NCBI GenBank assembly: GCA_959347315.1
Contig: OY365810.1
Span: 27,866,424-27,930,423, forward strand
DNA: 64,000 nucleotides
Source: Bimastos eiseni
Taxonomy: Eukaryota; Annelida; Clitellata; Crassiclitellata; Lumbricidae
Direction: 5' to 3'
In this document: positions 23,281-35,141 of the stretch, one piece after another
Numbering within the stretch: the first letter of the stretch is position 1
Layout of the letters: every line of letters begins with the position of its first letter
The notes under the pieces: model-generated
What the model was told of the DNA's origin: nothing
What the model saw: the letters and a program-made list of their open reading frames with translations, nothing else
Databases searched by the model: none
Position numbers and translations under genes: made by a program

Positions 23281-23754
23281 ATGAAAGGCCAATCAATCAG
23301 TGGGAAAAGAAGCCTTGCTAGACGTCTGGTGATGTCAGGTGCGATATGTCAGAAAGAGGATTTTAAAGAAAAGTCTGTTCTGACAAATGTAGACTTCAAA
23401 GAAAGCGATCAAAATTTGATTAATTCGAGGTTGTGTGGCTATGACTCGAGTGATGCATTGCTAGTGAACAGTGGAAGTCCGCACAGGGATTTACTCTTGG
23501 CAGCACAAACTTTTGTTACAAGCAGTCGAAAGCGAGTTCCGCTGTCAACAAGGCCTTCAGATGGTTTCTGCCCGTCGCCTGTGGCAATTAGTGATTCACC
23601 AAACAGCCTTGTCTACGCAGGTGCGAAATTTAATGAATCACCCTCGCCAAAAGTTCTGCCAAAGCCTCCAATGCACTGGGTTGGCAGCCCAAAAGTTGTG
23701 GACTGTGGAGCAATCGAATGTGTGCTAAAAGTTATGCTCAGAGTTCAGTGTTAG
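23281..23754 (+). CDS. PNRC-family protein (PNRC2-like), 157 aa, single exon
   Basis: PNRC proteins are small, mostly disordered adaptors. Vertebrate PNRC2 binds the decapping activator DCP1A through a proline-rich C-terminal motif, links UPF1 to decapping in nonsense-mediated decay, and was first found as a nuclear receptor coactivator. Here residues 112-134 read YAGAKF followed by SPSPKVLPKPPMHWV, almost identical to the human PNRC2 segment (YAGAKF..PPSPSVLPKPPSHWV). The protein ends LKVMLRVQC, like human LKTLLKVQV. The first 110 residues are basic and Ser-rich with no recognisable similarity. Length is close to PNRC2 (139 aa). An in-frame TGA 21 nt upstream makes this ATG the first possible start in this exon. 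It is on the same strand as DHX15, 3 kb downstream. PNRC1 versus PNRC2 orthology is not resolvable by eye. Confidence 0.88.
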   Translation: MKGQSISGKRSLARRLVMSGAICQKEDFKEKSVLTNVDFKESDQNLINSRLCGYDSSDALLVNSGSPHRDLLLAAQTFVTSSRKRVPLSTRPSDGFCPSPVAISDSPNSLVYAGAKFNESPSPKVLPKPPMHWVGSPKVVDCGAIECVLKVMLRVQC

Positions 23755-25732
23755 TTGAAAGTGAAAAGCATTCCTTTCTCAGTTTTTCCAATCTGGGAAT
23801 GTAGTTCATATCGTTCTTGGAGTTGGTTCATTTGGTTCAAAATTGGGGTGTACTGTAATTAGCCAACAGCGGTTACTTAACTGCTTAAGCATTCAGTTAA
23901 CAATCTTTCATTCAAAAGTTTAAAATTTTCTTGGAAAAATTGGAAAAGTATCTAATGTAGTTATGTTTGTCTCTGTTGTTTGTTAATTGTTGTTTGTAAA
24001 GCTAGGCTCTTTTGGCTTTTAGACTGGCAGTGTAAGATTTTGCCTGGGGTGTTTATGAATAGAATTATTAGTAAAAAATATACCCTTAAGCAATGTTGTA
24101 GGAGTCATACAAACTTTATTGAGATAATAAACTGAATCAGATTTAAATCAAAGTAAATTACATAATTTTGGAGGTTTACTATCTTTCATGAAAATATTTG
24201 ATAACAGTCTCCAAGTAATTTAAAATGTTAATGCTAGTAAATTAATTCAATAATGGCAAGGAATGAATAATCTTGATCAAATTATCACAAATTTAAAATG
24301 GATCATTGGCCAATTTAAGTGGAAAAAAAGATTTTAAGACTAGAGTGCTAGCAATTGAGGCCATGATTTCAAACTGTTGAGCTTCAGCATGGCAAATTGA
24401 AGAACAGAAGACTGTGATGCTAAACAAGACAAACTTTATTTTTTAGAGCATATCAGATATTGAGAAAAGGACTTGATGTGTTTTGCTGAAAACTTTGAAG
24501 TTATAGCTGTGCAGCTGGGATTATGTGAAATTATAGTCGACCGTTGTGTGATATTAGGAATGCTCAGCCAATGAAGTTCTGGTCGCCATTGAAAGTTCTC
24601 TGGAGTATTGACTGCTGATGAACAAAAATGATCTGAAAGGTCTTGCATGATATATGCAACAGAAGTGACAGACTAATGTGTTGACAGACTAATATGGATT
24701 ATCTTTGGCTGAGTGTTGTTTTTCTACTCGTGGACAATTGTCGAAGTTCCAGTTCTGCAATTTGAGACTATAGAGGAAAGACAATCTAAGAGCCATGAAA
24801 GCCTAGTGTTCGTCATCTACAACTCTATCCTGCCTTCATTCCTCCCCGGTCCTCTTCAGGACCACCCATTCCTACAAAGGAAACGAGAAATGCCAATTTG
24901 CCAGTTCAGTGTGGCTGTGATGGTCTTGATTATATGATATGTGGAAGTAGATGGTTGAGGATGTATGAGTGTTATAGCTTTATTCACAAGTGAAATTGTC
25001 TGATGAAATTTTGGTACATCAATGTTTATTAATGCTTGCTACTACAATATGAGTGGAGCCACTAGAGTGCATGTATTTGATGTAAATGCTAATGTTAGGA
25101 TTGCTTCAGTATATATGCGTTACATTGGAGTTTGTTTATGTATGTATGTATGCTGTTCTAAACTCCGTGATGGTTTCAGGTCAGTTATGGTTTGTCTAGT
25201 AACATGCCATCAGGAGCTGATATCTATCTAACAAGTTAGTTATCTTGAATTGTAAGAGTGGCAATTTATATGATATTGAATGTCTCCTGTCCGATAGGTT
25301 GGCTTGACCATGTAATGTGATGCAAGCTTTGTTGCTAAATGTGATGCGTTGAAGGTAATTTCAATGGTGAGTACTTTGCTGAATTCTCCTGAACCAATAA
25401 ATTGGAAGTCGAAAACGAAATTTAAAATTCCTTTCTGACTTCGGACAATCAGGTGAGTGATCTTGTAACATGGGGCATAGTGGTTTGACCCTACTTCGGA
25501 TGATTGATGTGAGGAGAAATAACGAACAACTGTTTGGAACCACTGTCATAAACACAAGGTGCCTGTGACTGAATGGTGGATTTTTGCAGATAAGTCAGCA
25601 GCCAAATATCACTATAGTCCGGCGTATACAGGTTGACAGGCCTACGATGGAATGAGCCTAAATATTCAATAGACCATAATTGACTTAAGCCTAGATTTGC
25701 GTTTTGGGGTAGCATATTTAAGCCTCGATTTG
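23755..25732. other. PNRC 3' UTR and intergenic sequence
   Basis: AT-rich sequence with no further exon-like similarity. A short TGTATGTATGTATG run lies near 25138. Open frames up to 74 codons look random. Confidence 0.5.
24126..24131 (+). terminator. Candidate PNRC gene polyadenylation signal
   Basis: The first AATAAA after the PNRC stop codon, about 370 bp downstream. PNRC mRNAs often have long 3' UTRs, so later signals (for example near 25389 and 26796) are also possible. Confidence 0.3.
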
Positions 25733-26025
25733 CAGTGGCGTCACTGGGGTTGGTGTCGCCCAGTGCGGTAAACTCTTGGGTGTCACCCCTTTAGACTTTC
25801 ACCATGGTCTTCTGAGCTCTGAGTCTTATTCATTTAAGCACCAGACGCTCTGCATGGTGGCACCCTGTGCCTGCTCATGTATTTAACAATGAACGGTTAT
25901 GAAACCTGACTAGACAGAGCTATGTCTGCTTTGTCAAATTTGCAATTTTTTTATTTTGGTGTCACCCCTTGATAGTGTCACCCGGTGCGGCCCGCATCCC
26001 CCGCACCCCCCTAGTGACGCCCCTG
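25733..26025. mobile_element. hAT-type MITE, 293 bp, perfect 8-bp target duplication
   Basis: Begins CAGTGGCGTCACTGGGG and ends CCCCCCTAGTGACGCCCCTG, inverted ends of the CAGNGGCGTCACTAGGGG type. The octamer TCGATTTG is repeated exactly on both sides (25725-25732 and 26026-26033). The interior carries ggtgtcacccct direct repeats. Non-coding. Confidence 0.92.
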
Positions 26026-26975
26026 TCGATTTGTATATTTGGGTAGAGAGTTTATAATAACTGGTCAGGTAATGCTTGGGCACAAAATACAGAATTATCA
26101 CAGATGTGGGATAGATTCCTGCTACCCTCCCAAGGTTGACCACCTTTTATTGACCAGAAGGCATGGATAAAATGAGCAGCAAGGGGATGATTGCATGGCT
26201 GCCATACAGTTTAATCTGATTCGTGTGATAACTTGTGGACCATACTGCATTCATGTCGGTTTGAATTAATAAAGGAAAAATTATATTTCGGCCTAAATCC
26301 CATTGTGAGACATGCTTTCCCAAAGTGGATCTATAAATACTGCTAAGGTTTGAAAAGTACATGTATTAAAGTGCAGTTAAAGATGAGTTATCATTGTGTG
26401 TTGTTTTTGTAGCATTTGTTTCGTTCAACCGCAAAGTTCAGTACAGCAGATGTCACCTCATGAGAATGGCAAGAATTGCATATGATGCAACCTCACCAAA
26501 TGAACATTTAGACAATTGAAATACTGACGTGGATGTTCAATTTGTTGTAATTTTATTTACTCATTATATTTATTACATTAAGAACATGGTGCTGGTGCAT
26601 GTATCAAATGCCAACCCAGATTGGACTGTTGTTTGGTATTACTACCGGTTTGCAGTAGCCTGGCAGTGATGACCGCTATTTTAGCATTATTAGCAATTTA
26701 TTTGTAATTGTATATGTTAAAAATACCCAACAGGATGTTGGTGATGTAAATATGAGATGAATTATCGTGCACTGCAAAGTGAAATTGAAGGTGTGTGAAT
26801 AAAGTACACTGAGCACCAACATATTGCTACTTACAATCGATTTTATAGTGATCACTGGCAGAGTTCTTTGATAAGAGGTCGTCTGCAGGGCATAATTCTG
26901 CATTATAAATTTGATACATAGTATTTTCAGTACAACATGTGTCATAACATTTGAATAATGACAGTGCCTTATGAG

Positions 26976-27277
26976 CAGGGGGTGTAAAAAGCGGGGGGCA
27001 GGGGTCACCGCCCCCCGTTTTGAAAATGGGGGTGGGGGCAAAGCCCCCTCAGTTTTAGTGCTCATTGCCCTTCCCATGTGGCCCCAAGTCGGTTCTTTTA
27101 TGTTTCTCCAATGGCTTTTTAAGATGACTTGTTAAGGTAATTTGTGTGCCCCCATTTTTCAAATTCTGTGTGGGGCAAAATTCAAAAAGTGGGGGGTGGG
27201 GCAAACATTTTTTTCCTGTTTTGCACAATATTTTTTGAATTATGCCCCCCACTTTTTAAAACCTTGTTACACCTCTG
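26976..27277. mobile_element. hAT-type MITE, 302 bp, G/C-tract-rich
   Basis: Left end CAGGGGGTGTAAAAAG and right end CTTGTTACACCTCTG are inverted copies. Flanks are cttatgag and cttattag (7 of 8). Runs of G and C (gggggcaaagccccctcag) fill the interior. An inverted partial copy of its left half lies at 27910-28057. Confidence 0.85.
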
Positions 27278-27909
27278 CTTATTAGCAACTGCGAAACCTG
27301 TGCACCTCATCGTTAAAGGGCTGAACACCAGATCTACTGCATTAGTTCTCTGCCATTCGTAATGTTTTGTTGCACAGCTTAGTAGACCTTTCAGAATATT
27401 AAGTCACAAAGCCATCAATGGCTCTGTACATTATGATCCTTCAGACATGTTTATGTTTATATATGGTGGACTTTCACTCGTATAAATTGATGAATGTGTT
27501 GTAGCTTATCATACGCATCACCATAATTTATTTATCTATTCTGAGGTTAGATATTGCCCTTCCAAATTTTTTTTGCTCAGAAGTTACTGTTGACAAGATA
27601 GTGGTTCTTTCTCATCTGTAGATTGCAAAAAAAAGCCTGGGTTCTGCTACACTTATTTAATCAGTAAAATTCTAGGATCCAGGGACACATGAAAAATGTG
27701 AGGGTTTGGTTTTTGGGTGGCAATTCCATTGAACTTCTTATATATTCATCTACATATTTTGATAACTAGGCTTATGCAGTTATTTCGTGGGATAAATGGG
27801 TTTGTATCTGTAAATCCCAAATACTTCTAAGTTCTGTTCTAGTGCCTTGGTTGTCTTGTTTCCTACATGGGCTGAATCAAAGCATGCATACATTAGGCTT
27901 GCACCAAAA

Positions 27910-28057
27910 ATCATCTTAAAAAGCCATCGGAGAAACATAAAAAAGAACCGATTTGGGGGCACGTGTGGGGCACTGAGCACTAAAACTGGGGGGCTTTGCC
28001 CCCTCAGTTATGAAACTGGGGGGCCGGTGCCCCCTGCCCCCCGACGGTCCTCTGGTA
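27910..28057 (-). mobile_element. Partial inverted copy of the 26976-27277 MITE
   Basis: Read on the minus strand it matches about 26990-27130, including the ggggcaaagcccccc core, cagttttagtgctca and the aagccattggagaaacataaa segment. The terminal CAG repeat is missing, so it is truncated. Confidence 0.75.
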
Positions 28058-28534
28058 GGCAGATGATCGTCGGTTTCTAAGCAAGTCTTAATTATATGCC
28101 TGCATATTTTGCAGTTTAGGGGGCCATCTATTGGTCTTTTCACATTCAATACTGGCTTTTTCATATTATGTAATTGTAAATAGTATGTATTGGCCGACGC
28201 CCTTCATTGCGTTTCAGTTTTCATTTTTTACTATTTAAGCAGTATTTACTATTTTAATAACAGGCTTACCCAATAGTGGTTGGTATTCTCTATAACTTGA
28301 TAATTATTGTGATTAATACCATATTATGTTGGGTTTAAGCATATTCTGGGTCGCTTATTAATATGATTAAGGTCATTTTGTTGAATCTAGGCGTAATCAG
28401 ATAATGACATTCTTTTCCAAGTAGCTTAGACCAGCGGTTCTCAACCTTTTTGACATGGGGACCCACTTTGCAGTATCTAGATCTTAACGAGACCCACCAT
28501 TCAAAAATCTGAGAGCATGTATTTAAGCCCCTAT

Positions 28535-29480
28535 TAGGCAATTTACATGGCGCCTTATAAGAAGCTCTCGAAGACGCTAAACGTAGCTACCCAAATGCGA
28601 TTTGAGTAATTTAGAAGAGTTGGCTGCAAGCAGTGCAATGTTGCGAAGTTATAACGGAAGAGCGTTCCAGTATGATGGTCCAATGCATGAGAAGGCACGG
28701 TTTGTCCGGATCGATGTACGGGAGCGCGGAACCATCAAGTCCCCACGAGCCGCAGCACGCAAGGATGGACGACCTGGCTGGCTGGAGACGGGAAGACAGA
28801 GCTCTCTGATGCATTCTGGAGCCGTGCCGACCACCGATGTCCGTCCCATGAGGATGATCTTGAATGATCCTATCCTCAACCGGGAACAAGTGCAGTGTGT
28901 CACGCATATAGCTTGAAATATGCGAGTATTTTGGCAGCTTGGCAACGACTCGAGTGGCGCAGTTGAGAACGGATTGAAGCTGTCTTATCCGGAACTTTGG
29001 CAGACCCGCACGGAAACCATTGCAGTAGTCCAGGCGAGTCAGCGCGAAGGAGTGGACAATTAAGAGTTATAGCGGCGTCAATTGACAGATTTCGCCGAAT
29101 GACTCTAATCTGGCGCAATTGATAAAAGCAAGACTTGCACAGGGAACTGACATGTTCCTCCAAGGACAGGTCTTGATCCAGAAGAACTCCCAGGTCCCCG
29201 GACGACGCGTTGAACCTTCCAATGAGAAAATGCTGCTTTAATCGCCTCCTAGTCAACCCTCGAATGCGCTTGTCTCTTGCCCAGCCACATAAATTCAGTT
29301 TTATCCGGGTTCAATCTTAGCCGATTGGAGGACAGCCAGATCTGCACTTACTCCACAATTGCCAAGATTTTTGACACGCACTTCAGTGCCTCAGATGGGC
29401 GGCATGTCAAGTACAGTTGGGAGTCGTCGGCGTATTGATGAACCCGGGCTCCAAGAGCACATATTATCTGGTTAAAGTGG
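28535..29480 (-). mobile_element. Non-LTR retrotransposon (CR1/L2-like), reverse transcriptase part, broken
   Basis: Minus-strand pieces in order: HQYADDSQLYLTC (catalytic YADD), WLSSNRLRLNPDKTEFMWLG, GVLLDQDLSLEEHVSSLCKS, QLRQIRVIRRNLSIDAA, then in other frames LDYCNG, LQSVLNCATRVVAKLPKYSH, and the tail REL.LPVSS...GPSYWNALPL. Frame changes and stops separate them, so it is dead. It is 5'-truncated near 29480. It lies inside the hAT element 28432-31625. Confidence 0.85.
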
Positions 29481-30744
29481 TTTGGTTAAAGTTCGAGTTG
29501 ACTCGATAGGCGACAGGACCATCAATGTCTACAGTCTTCCCCTAAGCAGGCCTCATGCAAATTTAAGAATTGCATTCTTCGGTGAACCCGCATTCCACTT
29601 ATTAAAAACGTAAAAGAGAATACATTAAAAAATTCCAAAAAAATAAAAATAATTTACATTGATTTTTTACCATATACCATCTTTCTTTCTCTAAAAGTAA
29701 ATACGAATCCTGCAGATTTTTCGAATAAATAGATATACATGTAGGCCTATACGGCCTAATGTCTATAATGTGTCGAGTTCAAACTCAAAGAGCAAGGGTT
29801 CGGATCACACATACAGTTAGGCCTATATTGAGCCAGTCAAATAGCCAACTGTAGCTACATTGGCCTAACAAAAGAGAAAGTATTCAAGACATTCTATTCA
29901 GTCTACGATGTTGTCTTTACACGAAAAACTCAATAGACAGCTGTAACCTGAGTGATGTGCAGAATTAATATATTCACTTTACTGAACCCCTTTCACACTC
30001 GCCGTGCTTAGCCTACTGGTTAAGGTGTTTATTCCATTCAGCAACTCTTGGAAATGATCAGAAACCCTGCCACCTCTACTATCTTAATAATCTCGATAAT
30101 CTTGCTCCATAGCAGTATATTGACGTAGGAACTGGCCACGTAAATGGACAAGTTATCTCTCACCCCCTCAGGGTCCAAATCATTTGGCTAAGCATTGAGA
30201 TCAAGAGATCAGACACTAGAACTACACACATCCTTCTCCGAATCTGCCAACAGTTTTTTTTGTCATGCGTCTACCAATGCTTGGTAAAACTGGCCTTGAT
30301 AAATATCCCTCTCTTTCCCACTGCAAGTAGCAAATGATACACCTTTGACAGCCCTTGATCTGCAGCCTGACCAGCTTCAGCATAGTACAGTCCACTCAGT
30401 CATTTCTAGCTGTATAATGACTGCGATTCGTCTTGTCAGGACTCAGGAGTAGATGATCAACAGGAAGAGTGATATAAACTATCTGCAATGTAAACTACAA
30501 ATCGGCCAACTCTTCCAGGGCATCATACACGAGTCCAAAATTCTTTGTGAAAACAGGTTTAGCCAGTTTCATGACCGTTCCCAACAATTTATGCTGCTCT
30601 CAATCAGCTCTCCTACTACTCGCTGATCAATTGCTGAAATAATTGTGCAAACACACTGGCATTACCGAACATCTCCAACCAAGACCAAGAGCTTACATTT
30701 GCACCACACATTCACCGTCTCATGTGTCACTGTGTGATTCATGC

Positions 30745-31120
30745 TAAAAGTTGCGTCAGCTCCGCATTGTTACTCGCTCGATAACTCCAGACGCCACCGC
30801 TACACTTGTCCACTCCTTCATCAAATTACTGCTGTTCACTCTATGTAGCCTCCAAACTGTGCGGTTGCGGTGCCTGGACCGGGTCCTGCGTTTTGCTGCA
30901 CGTCTTGTCGGTCGCATTTCGAAATGTATCCACATCTCCGGTTAGATACTGGATGCGCTCCCATAGCCACTCCTCCAGCAGCGATTCTCGTACCCCATCA
31001 TCGCTCTGGTCTGGTAGTCCTTGCCTCCTTGCTAGGTCTCGTCGACGCCGATCTTCGCAAACTCTGACACACATCTTTATCCACTTTGAACCCTGCACAT
31101 TGTATGAGCTTTGTTAAATC
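30745..31120 (+). mobile_element. Non-LTR retrotransposon reverse transcriptase fragment
   Basis: LRQLRIVTRSITPDATATLV, then in shifted frames YCCSLYVAS and LDRVLRFAARLVGRISKCIH. This matches the RRSLTxDAxxTLVHxFIxSRLDYCNSL...LQxVxNxAARLVxxxxKxxH region. Several frame changes. It is nested in the right half of the hAT element. Confidence 0.8.
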
Positions 31121-33387
31121 AGCAAGCCACGCATCAATGAATGCATTGTACGACTGACCATGCTAGCGTATGACAAAACTATAAATGAATCATAATAAAA
31201 TTACATAATGTGATAAAAAAATAATATTAAAAGAACCTTTATTGTTTGACTCACATTGAGACATAAAAACTGTTAATGAGATGGCGGGGCTACATTCTGG
31301 TCAGATGTACAGTAGCCTAAGTTAATACGTGGGCTGATGTTGGTTAGACACAAATTCAAGTCATTATTTACACAGAACCTACTCCTATAATTATTTAGTC
31401 TTGAGTGTAATCATAGCTGAACAGCCGGTCTCACAGATATATGCGTAGTTTAAAATGGCAGCAACACTGACAAAGCAACGATCTGTAGAAAATATAGCGC
31501 ATTGCATTCACGTGACAATATTTTTCAGTGGAAAAAAAATGCGATTTCAAAGAAAAGTTGGTGACCCACTTGGATATCCTTTGCGACCCACTTGCGGGTC
31601 GCGACCCACAGGTTGAAAATCACTGGCTTAGACTGACCAATCTGTGGGCCTGTGCATATTCGCCTGAGCTAATCGGTCGATGATAGTTAACTAGGTCCAT
31701 CGTAACCTAAAACGAAGCTCATTGACCAATCAAGCATAGCTATTCAACACGAACTGCGAGGACAGAAGCAGTTATCATATGGTTTAAAATAGTTAGGGCC
31801 TATGTATATATTTTATAAAAGTATTTGAGCCCCAGGGACTTCTATCCTCTGAACGTCTTTGGAGCAGCTTTCCCGCTTCTGTACTCCTTCAGAACTTCTC
31901 CTAATTGAGATGGGATCTCTCGATGAAATCTTCCCATTTCTTGGATGGAACATCGGTCCAAGGATTCCATGGCGCGGAATTAGGTCTACGTTAGGTCATA
32001 CTAATTGTTAACTTGATTCAAAAGTATGGTGTGAATAGTAGGCCTACATGCAGATGAACTATTGTTTAAAGTTGTCATTGTCCATCGCTACGCATCATCG
32101 AATCATCGGTCAATAGACATGACGACAATCGACGCATCATCACGAAAATCGTCCCTGCTCATGACTAGCATAAGCTTAAACCAAAGCAATGAACAATTAC
32201 GAACCGTCATAATAATCAAGGATAAGTGTTGTGCCAATGTTGTTTGGCGCCAGTCATCGAAATAATGGCTTTGTCCATGAGAGCTTAAACCTGAAGCGAC
32301 GGGGCAAGGGGTCTGGGCGATTTATAAAGATTACAAGAAAGGGTCGGTTACGGACCGAACAAAGCCTCGAGGCGCCCAGAGGGCTTCGAACGATTCTAGT
32401 CGCCGAGATTCCGTTGATTTCGGCGCATAATAGGAGCCGACGACGACTGATGGATAGATGCGGAGGCAGGAGTGCATCGTTCGAATGCCAGTTGCAGCAG
32501 GTCTAATGATGCGCACCTCAGGGAGATTCACAGAATGGACCGACGCTTGACTTTTTTATACCTGAACTTGCTTGGATCTGCGCCGCACTAAGTTTAAGTC
32601 TTTAATATCATTCGACTTGTTTCAACGCAATCGGCCTTGGCTTAGCTGCACTACCCTTAGTAGCCAAGCTTCGCTGCCATTGATCATAGGTACCAGGTGA
32701 TGGTCTCTTCTGAATCCCCTTTTTGGTGCTTGATTTGCTTGGTACCACATTATTACCGGAAAGGGTCTGTTACGGGCCATGCATTATGCATATGATATCA
32801 TGACACATGCTAGGCCTTATGAGATGACATTCCACTCAGGGCCATCCACGCTCAGACCTATAAAATTGGACGCACACCCCTCTCGTCCGTTTCCTTGTCC
32901 TCCCGTCCTCTGTCCGCCGCTAGTAGACATGCACTTGAAATGACTCAGAGACTCGGAGCTAATCAAGCGTTAAGTATAACATATGCAAATGCTATCATAA
33001 CACATGATATTGATTAACTGTATAGGTCTAGATGCCTATGTTAAATCAAATACACACAGCGAAATTTTCACGTTGAATGCGTACATTTGACCAATCTAGT
33101 GATCTGTTGTTGTCAATGTCAAAAGGAACAGCAATACGACGATGACATCAGAGTCCATTAACTGTAGACACGTCCAGACAAATGTTCTTGTCACCTTTTG
33201 AATGTGCAATAACGCTGGATCGGTTAGACGCTCTGATCCCATTGCTGAACGTATAACATTTTACATTTCAGGTGTTGAATCGCTTATACACTGGCTGAAC
33301 GCCGACACAGAAGATACTGACATCGACGCAAAGACTAGGCCTACATGGAAATCTGTCCTTCGTCAGCAGAAACCAGTCTTACAAAGC

Positions 33388-33650
33388 ATAGGCGTAGACT
33401 AACCCTGGGTTTGAGGGGACAGGTCGATAAAAATTGAAAAATTGGGCTTGGTCAGAAACCAATTTTAATTCCGAAATCTGGATGCAACCAAAAAGGATGA
33501 ACAGTGGAATACATTATAGATACATGTATGTTCAATATTAAATTTTGTGAAATATTGGACGGGACAAGCAGCTCCATCCCCTCCACCTGAAATATAGGAG
33601 GGTCCGTCCTTTCTGTCCCATCCCTGGTTACAAAGAGTAGACGTCGCCGA
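33388..33650. mobile_element. Possible MITE with TAGAC-type inverted ends
   Basis: The left side aggcgtagactaaccctggg...ggggacagg and the right side ctttctgtcccatccctgg...agtagacgtcg are loosely inverse to each other. Matching is imperfect and no target duplication was found. Confidence 0.3.
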
Positions 33651-34112
33651 CTTCTCCATCTCGACAGGAAAATTTGAATGTCCATTTCTCGACCTCTGGT
33701 TCAAGATCGTCTGAAGTAATCAACACTATGGTCCTATAGTTGATAAATCGTGTTGTCACTAAACGAATAATTCATGATCCCTTGTCCGCTTTGCTAAAAC
33801 TGATATTAGTACGAAACTTGAAATTGATGGCATAGAAACAGTAGTGAGTAGTAACAAACGTAACAAGAAGATTCGTTTTGTCGATACCATCTGTAGTGCT
33901 TTAGGCCTACCATACCTGTTTAACATAACGATCGGTGCAAATACAATGCTTGGAGGTTGGTGGACGCACGTGCGTCTACTGCATCTGCATGTGGTCGCCT
34001 GGTCGCCTCTGATACCACTCAAGAGTCACGTAACGAGGCATCAAAGGTCACAGTTTTGGATTTGGGAGTTTAAGACTATACCGGATGATTTATATTCGAG
34101 TAGACAAGTTTG

Positions 34113-34721
34113 TCATATGAATATATGCCATTCTATGCTCAGATGGTATAGTCTATGTATCTTTGTAAGCAGTCTTCGGCTCAGAATTAACGTGTAAAAA
34201 TTCAAAAAATTGTTAGAATTTTTCATTAGTTGGGCGGTTATTAGAATGAGAATCAGTTGCAAGGTTGTATTTCTTTCCCACAAAATTTCGGGAGATTCAA
34301 CCAGTAAAGAAGACTTTAACAATAAAATTGCACAAAAGATTCGAAAAGACACAAATTGGCCTACTTGATTTGATAAGTGGTGCAGAGTGTAATCAATATG
34401 AGGCTTTACTTTACATGGAGGGCATGAGTTTCTGAACTTCACCAAGGTAGCAAGAGTGAACAGGATTTTAGAATCAGAGACAATACAGAACCACGTTCTG
34501 TTGAAAGCCATTGACCAGTGTAACATGGAAATCAATACTAAGAGTAAAACAATGAACAGTAGGCCGACTGTCTGCTTAGTTTTCTGTAGCAGATTGGTGA
34601 ATTTCATCAATAAATGAAGCAAATTGTTTTGAGAAAGACTGGCGCCATCCATAATGTCAAGACGAGCGATATCTACAATGGATTCATTTAGGACTTCAGT
34701 TACTCTGTACATCACAAGCAT
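34113..34721 (-). CDS. Unassigned open frame, 202 codons
   Basis: The longest non-repeat, non-GPCR open frame in the desert. It begins MLVMYRVTEVLNESIVDIAR and has one clear hydrophobic stretch (GLLFIVLLLVLISML, about residues 53-67) with more hydrophobic residues after it. I recognise no domain. Composition is AT-rich like the flanks. It could be a chance frame, a transmembrane exon of a larger gene, or a decayed gene. No splice or promoter evidence supports it. Confidence 0.2.
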   Translation of the reverse strand: MLVMYRVTEVLNESIVDIARLDIMDGASLSQNNLLHLLMKFTNLLQKTKQTVGLLFIVLLLVLISMLHWSMAFNRTWFCIVSDSKILFTLATLVKFRNSCPPCKVKPHIDYTLHHLSNQVGQFVSFRIFCAILLLKSSLLVESPEILWERNTTLQLILILITAQLMKNSNNFLNFYTLILSRRLLTKIHRLYHLSIEWHIFI

Positions 34722-35107
34722 GTTATTTGAATTTTTAAAGGCGAACAGGCCTGGCCTTGACTAGGCAAACAGAAGTAAGGTGCCCTCTAGCATTTGGACG
34801 AGGGATTTTCCATAGTGATTCAATGTAGTCTGTTACCTCATTTCACCTCCTGCCCCGCCGAAGAAGATTGCCGTCAAATCCGCATGCGACCTATTAATTG
34901 TAGCTCATTTTGTTAACAACAGTTGAATCCCGTAGGTCCGTACACCTTTTGTCAAAGGTGTTTTTACTTACCTTTCGTCATTAATTTATTTATGTAATAC
35001 ATTATTGCTTGTCTGACGAGATTAATGAAAAAACGATGGTTATGGCTATAATTATTATGTCATATCGTTCCATTAGCTATAGGATAGTGGTGTAGTAATA
35101 TATTGCA

Positions 35108-35109
<2 letters not shown>

Positions 35110-35141
<32 letters not shown>

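Larger units (their letters stand above)
28432..31625. mobile_element. hAT (Charlie-like) DNA transposon, 3.19 kb, with nested LINE fragments
   Basis: Left end CAGCGGTTCTCAACC and right end GGTTGAAAATCACTG are inverted repeats matching at 12 of 15 positions. The octamer GCTTAGAC is duplicated exactly at 28424-28431 and 31626-31633. The CAGNGGTTCTCAACC end is characteristic of hAT-Charlie families. Gggacccac / gggtcgcgaccc segments lie just inside both ends. No transposase frame was recognised. The interior is largely foreign, with LINE fragments at 28535-29480 (minus) and 30745-31120 (plus), so the element is non-autonomous or hollowed out. Confidence 0.88.

Noticed and set aside
28602..28916. 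104-codon plus-strand frame
   Set aside because: Antisense to the LINE tail 28535-29480, whose minus-strand reading gives recognisable reverse-transcriptase sequence.
33844..34197. 117-codon plus-strand frame (SSNKRNKKIRFVDTICSALG...)
   Set aside because: No recognised domain, opposed by overlapping frames on the other strand, and no splice or start context.
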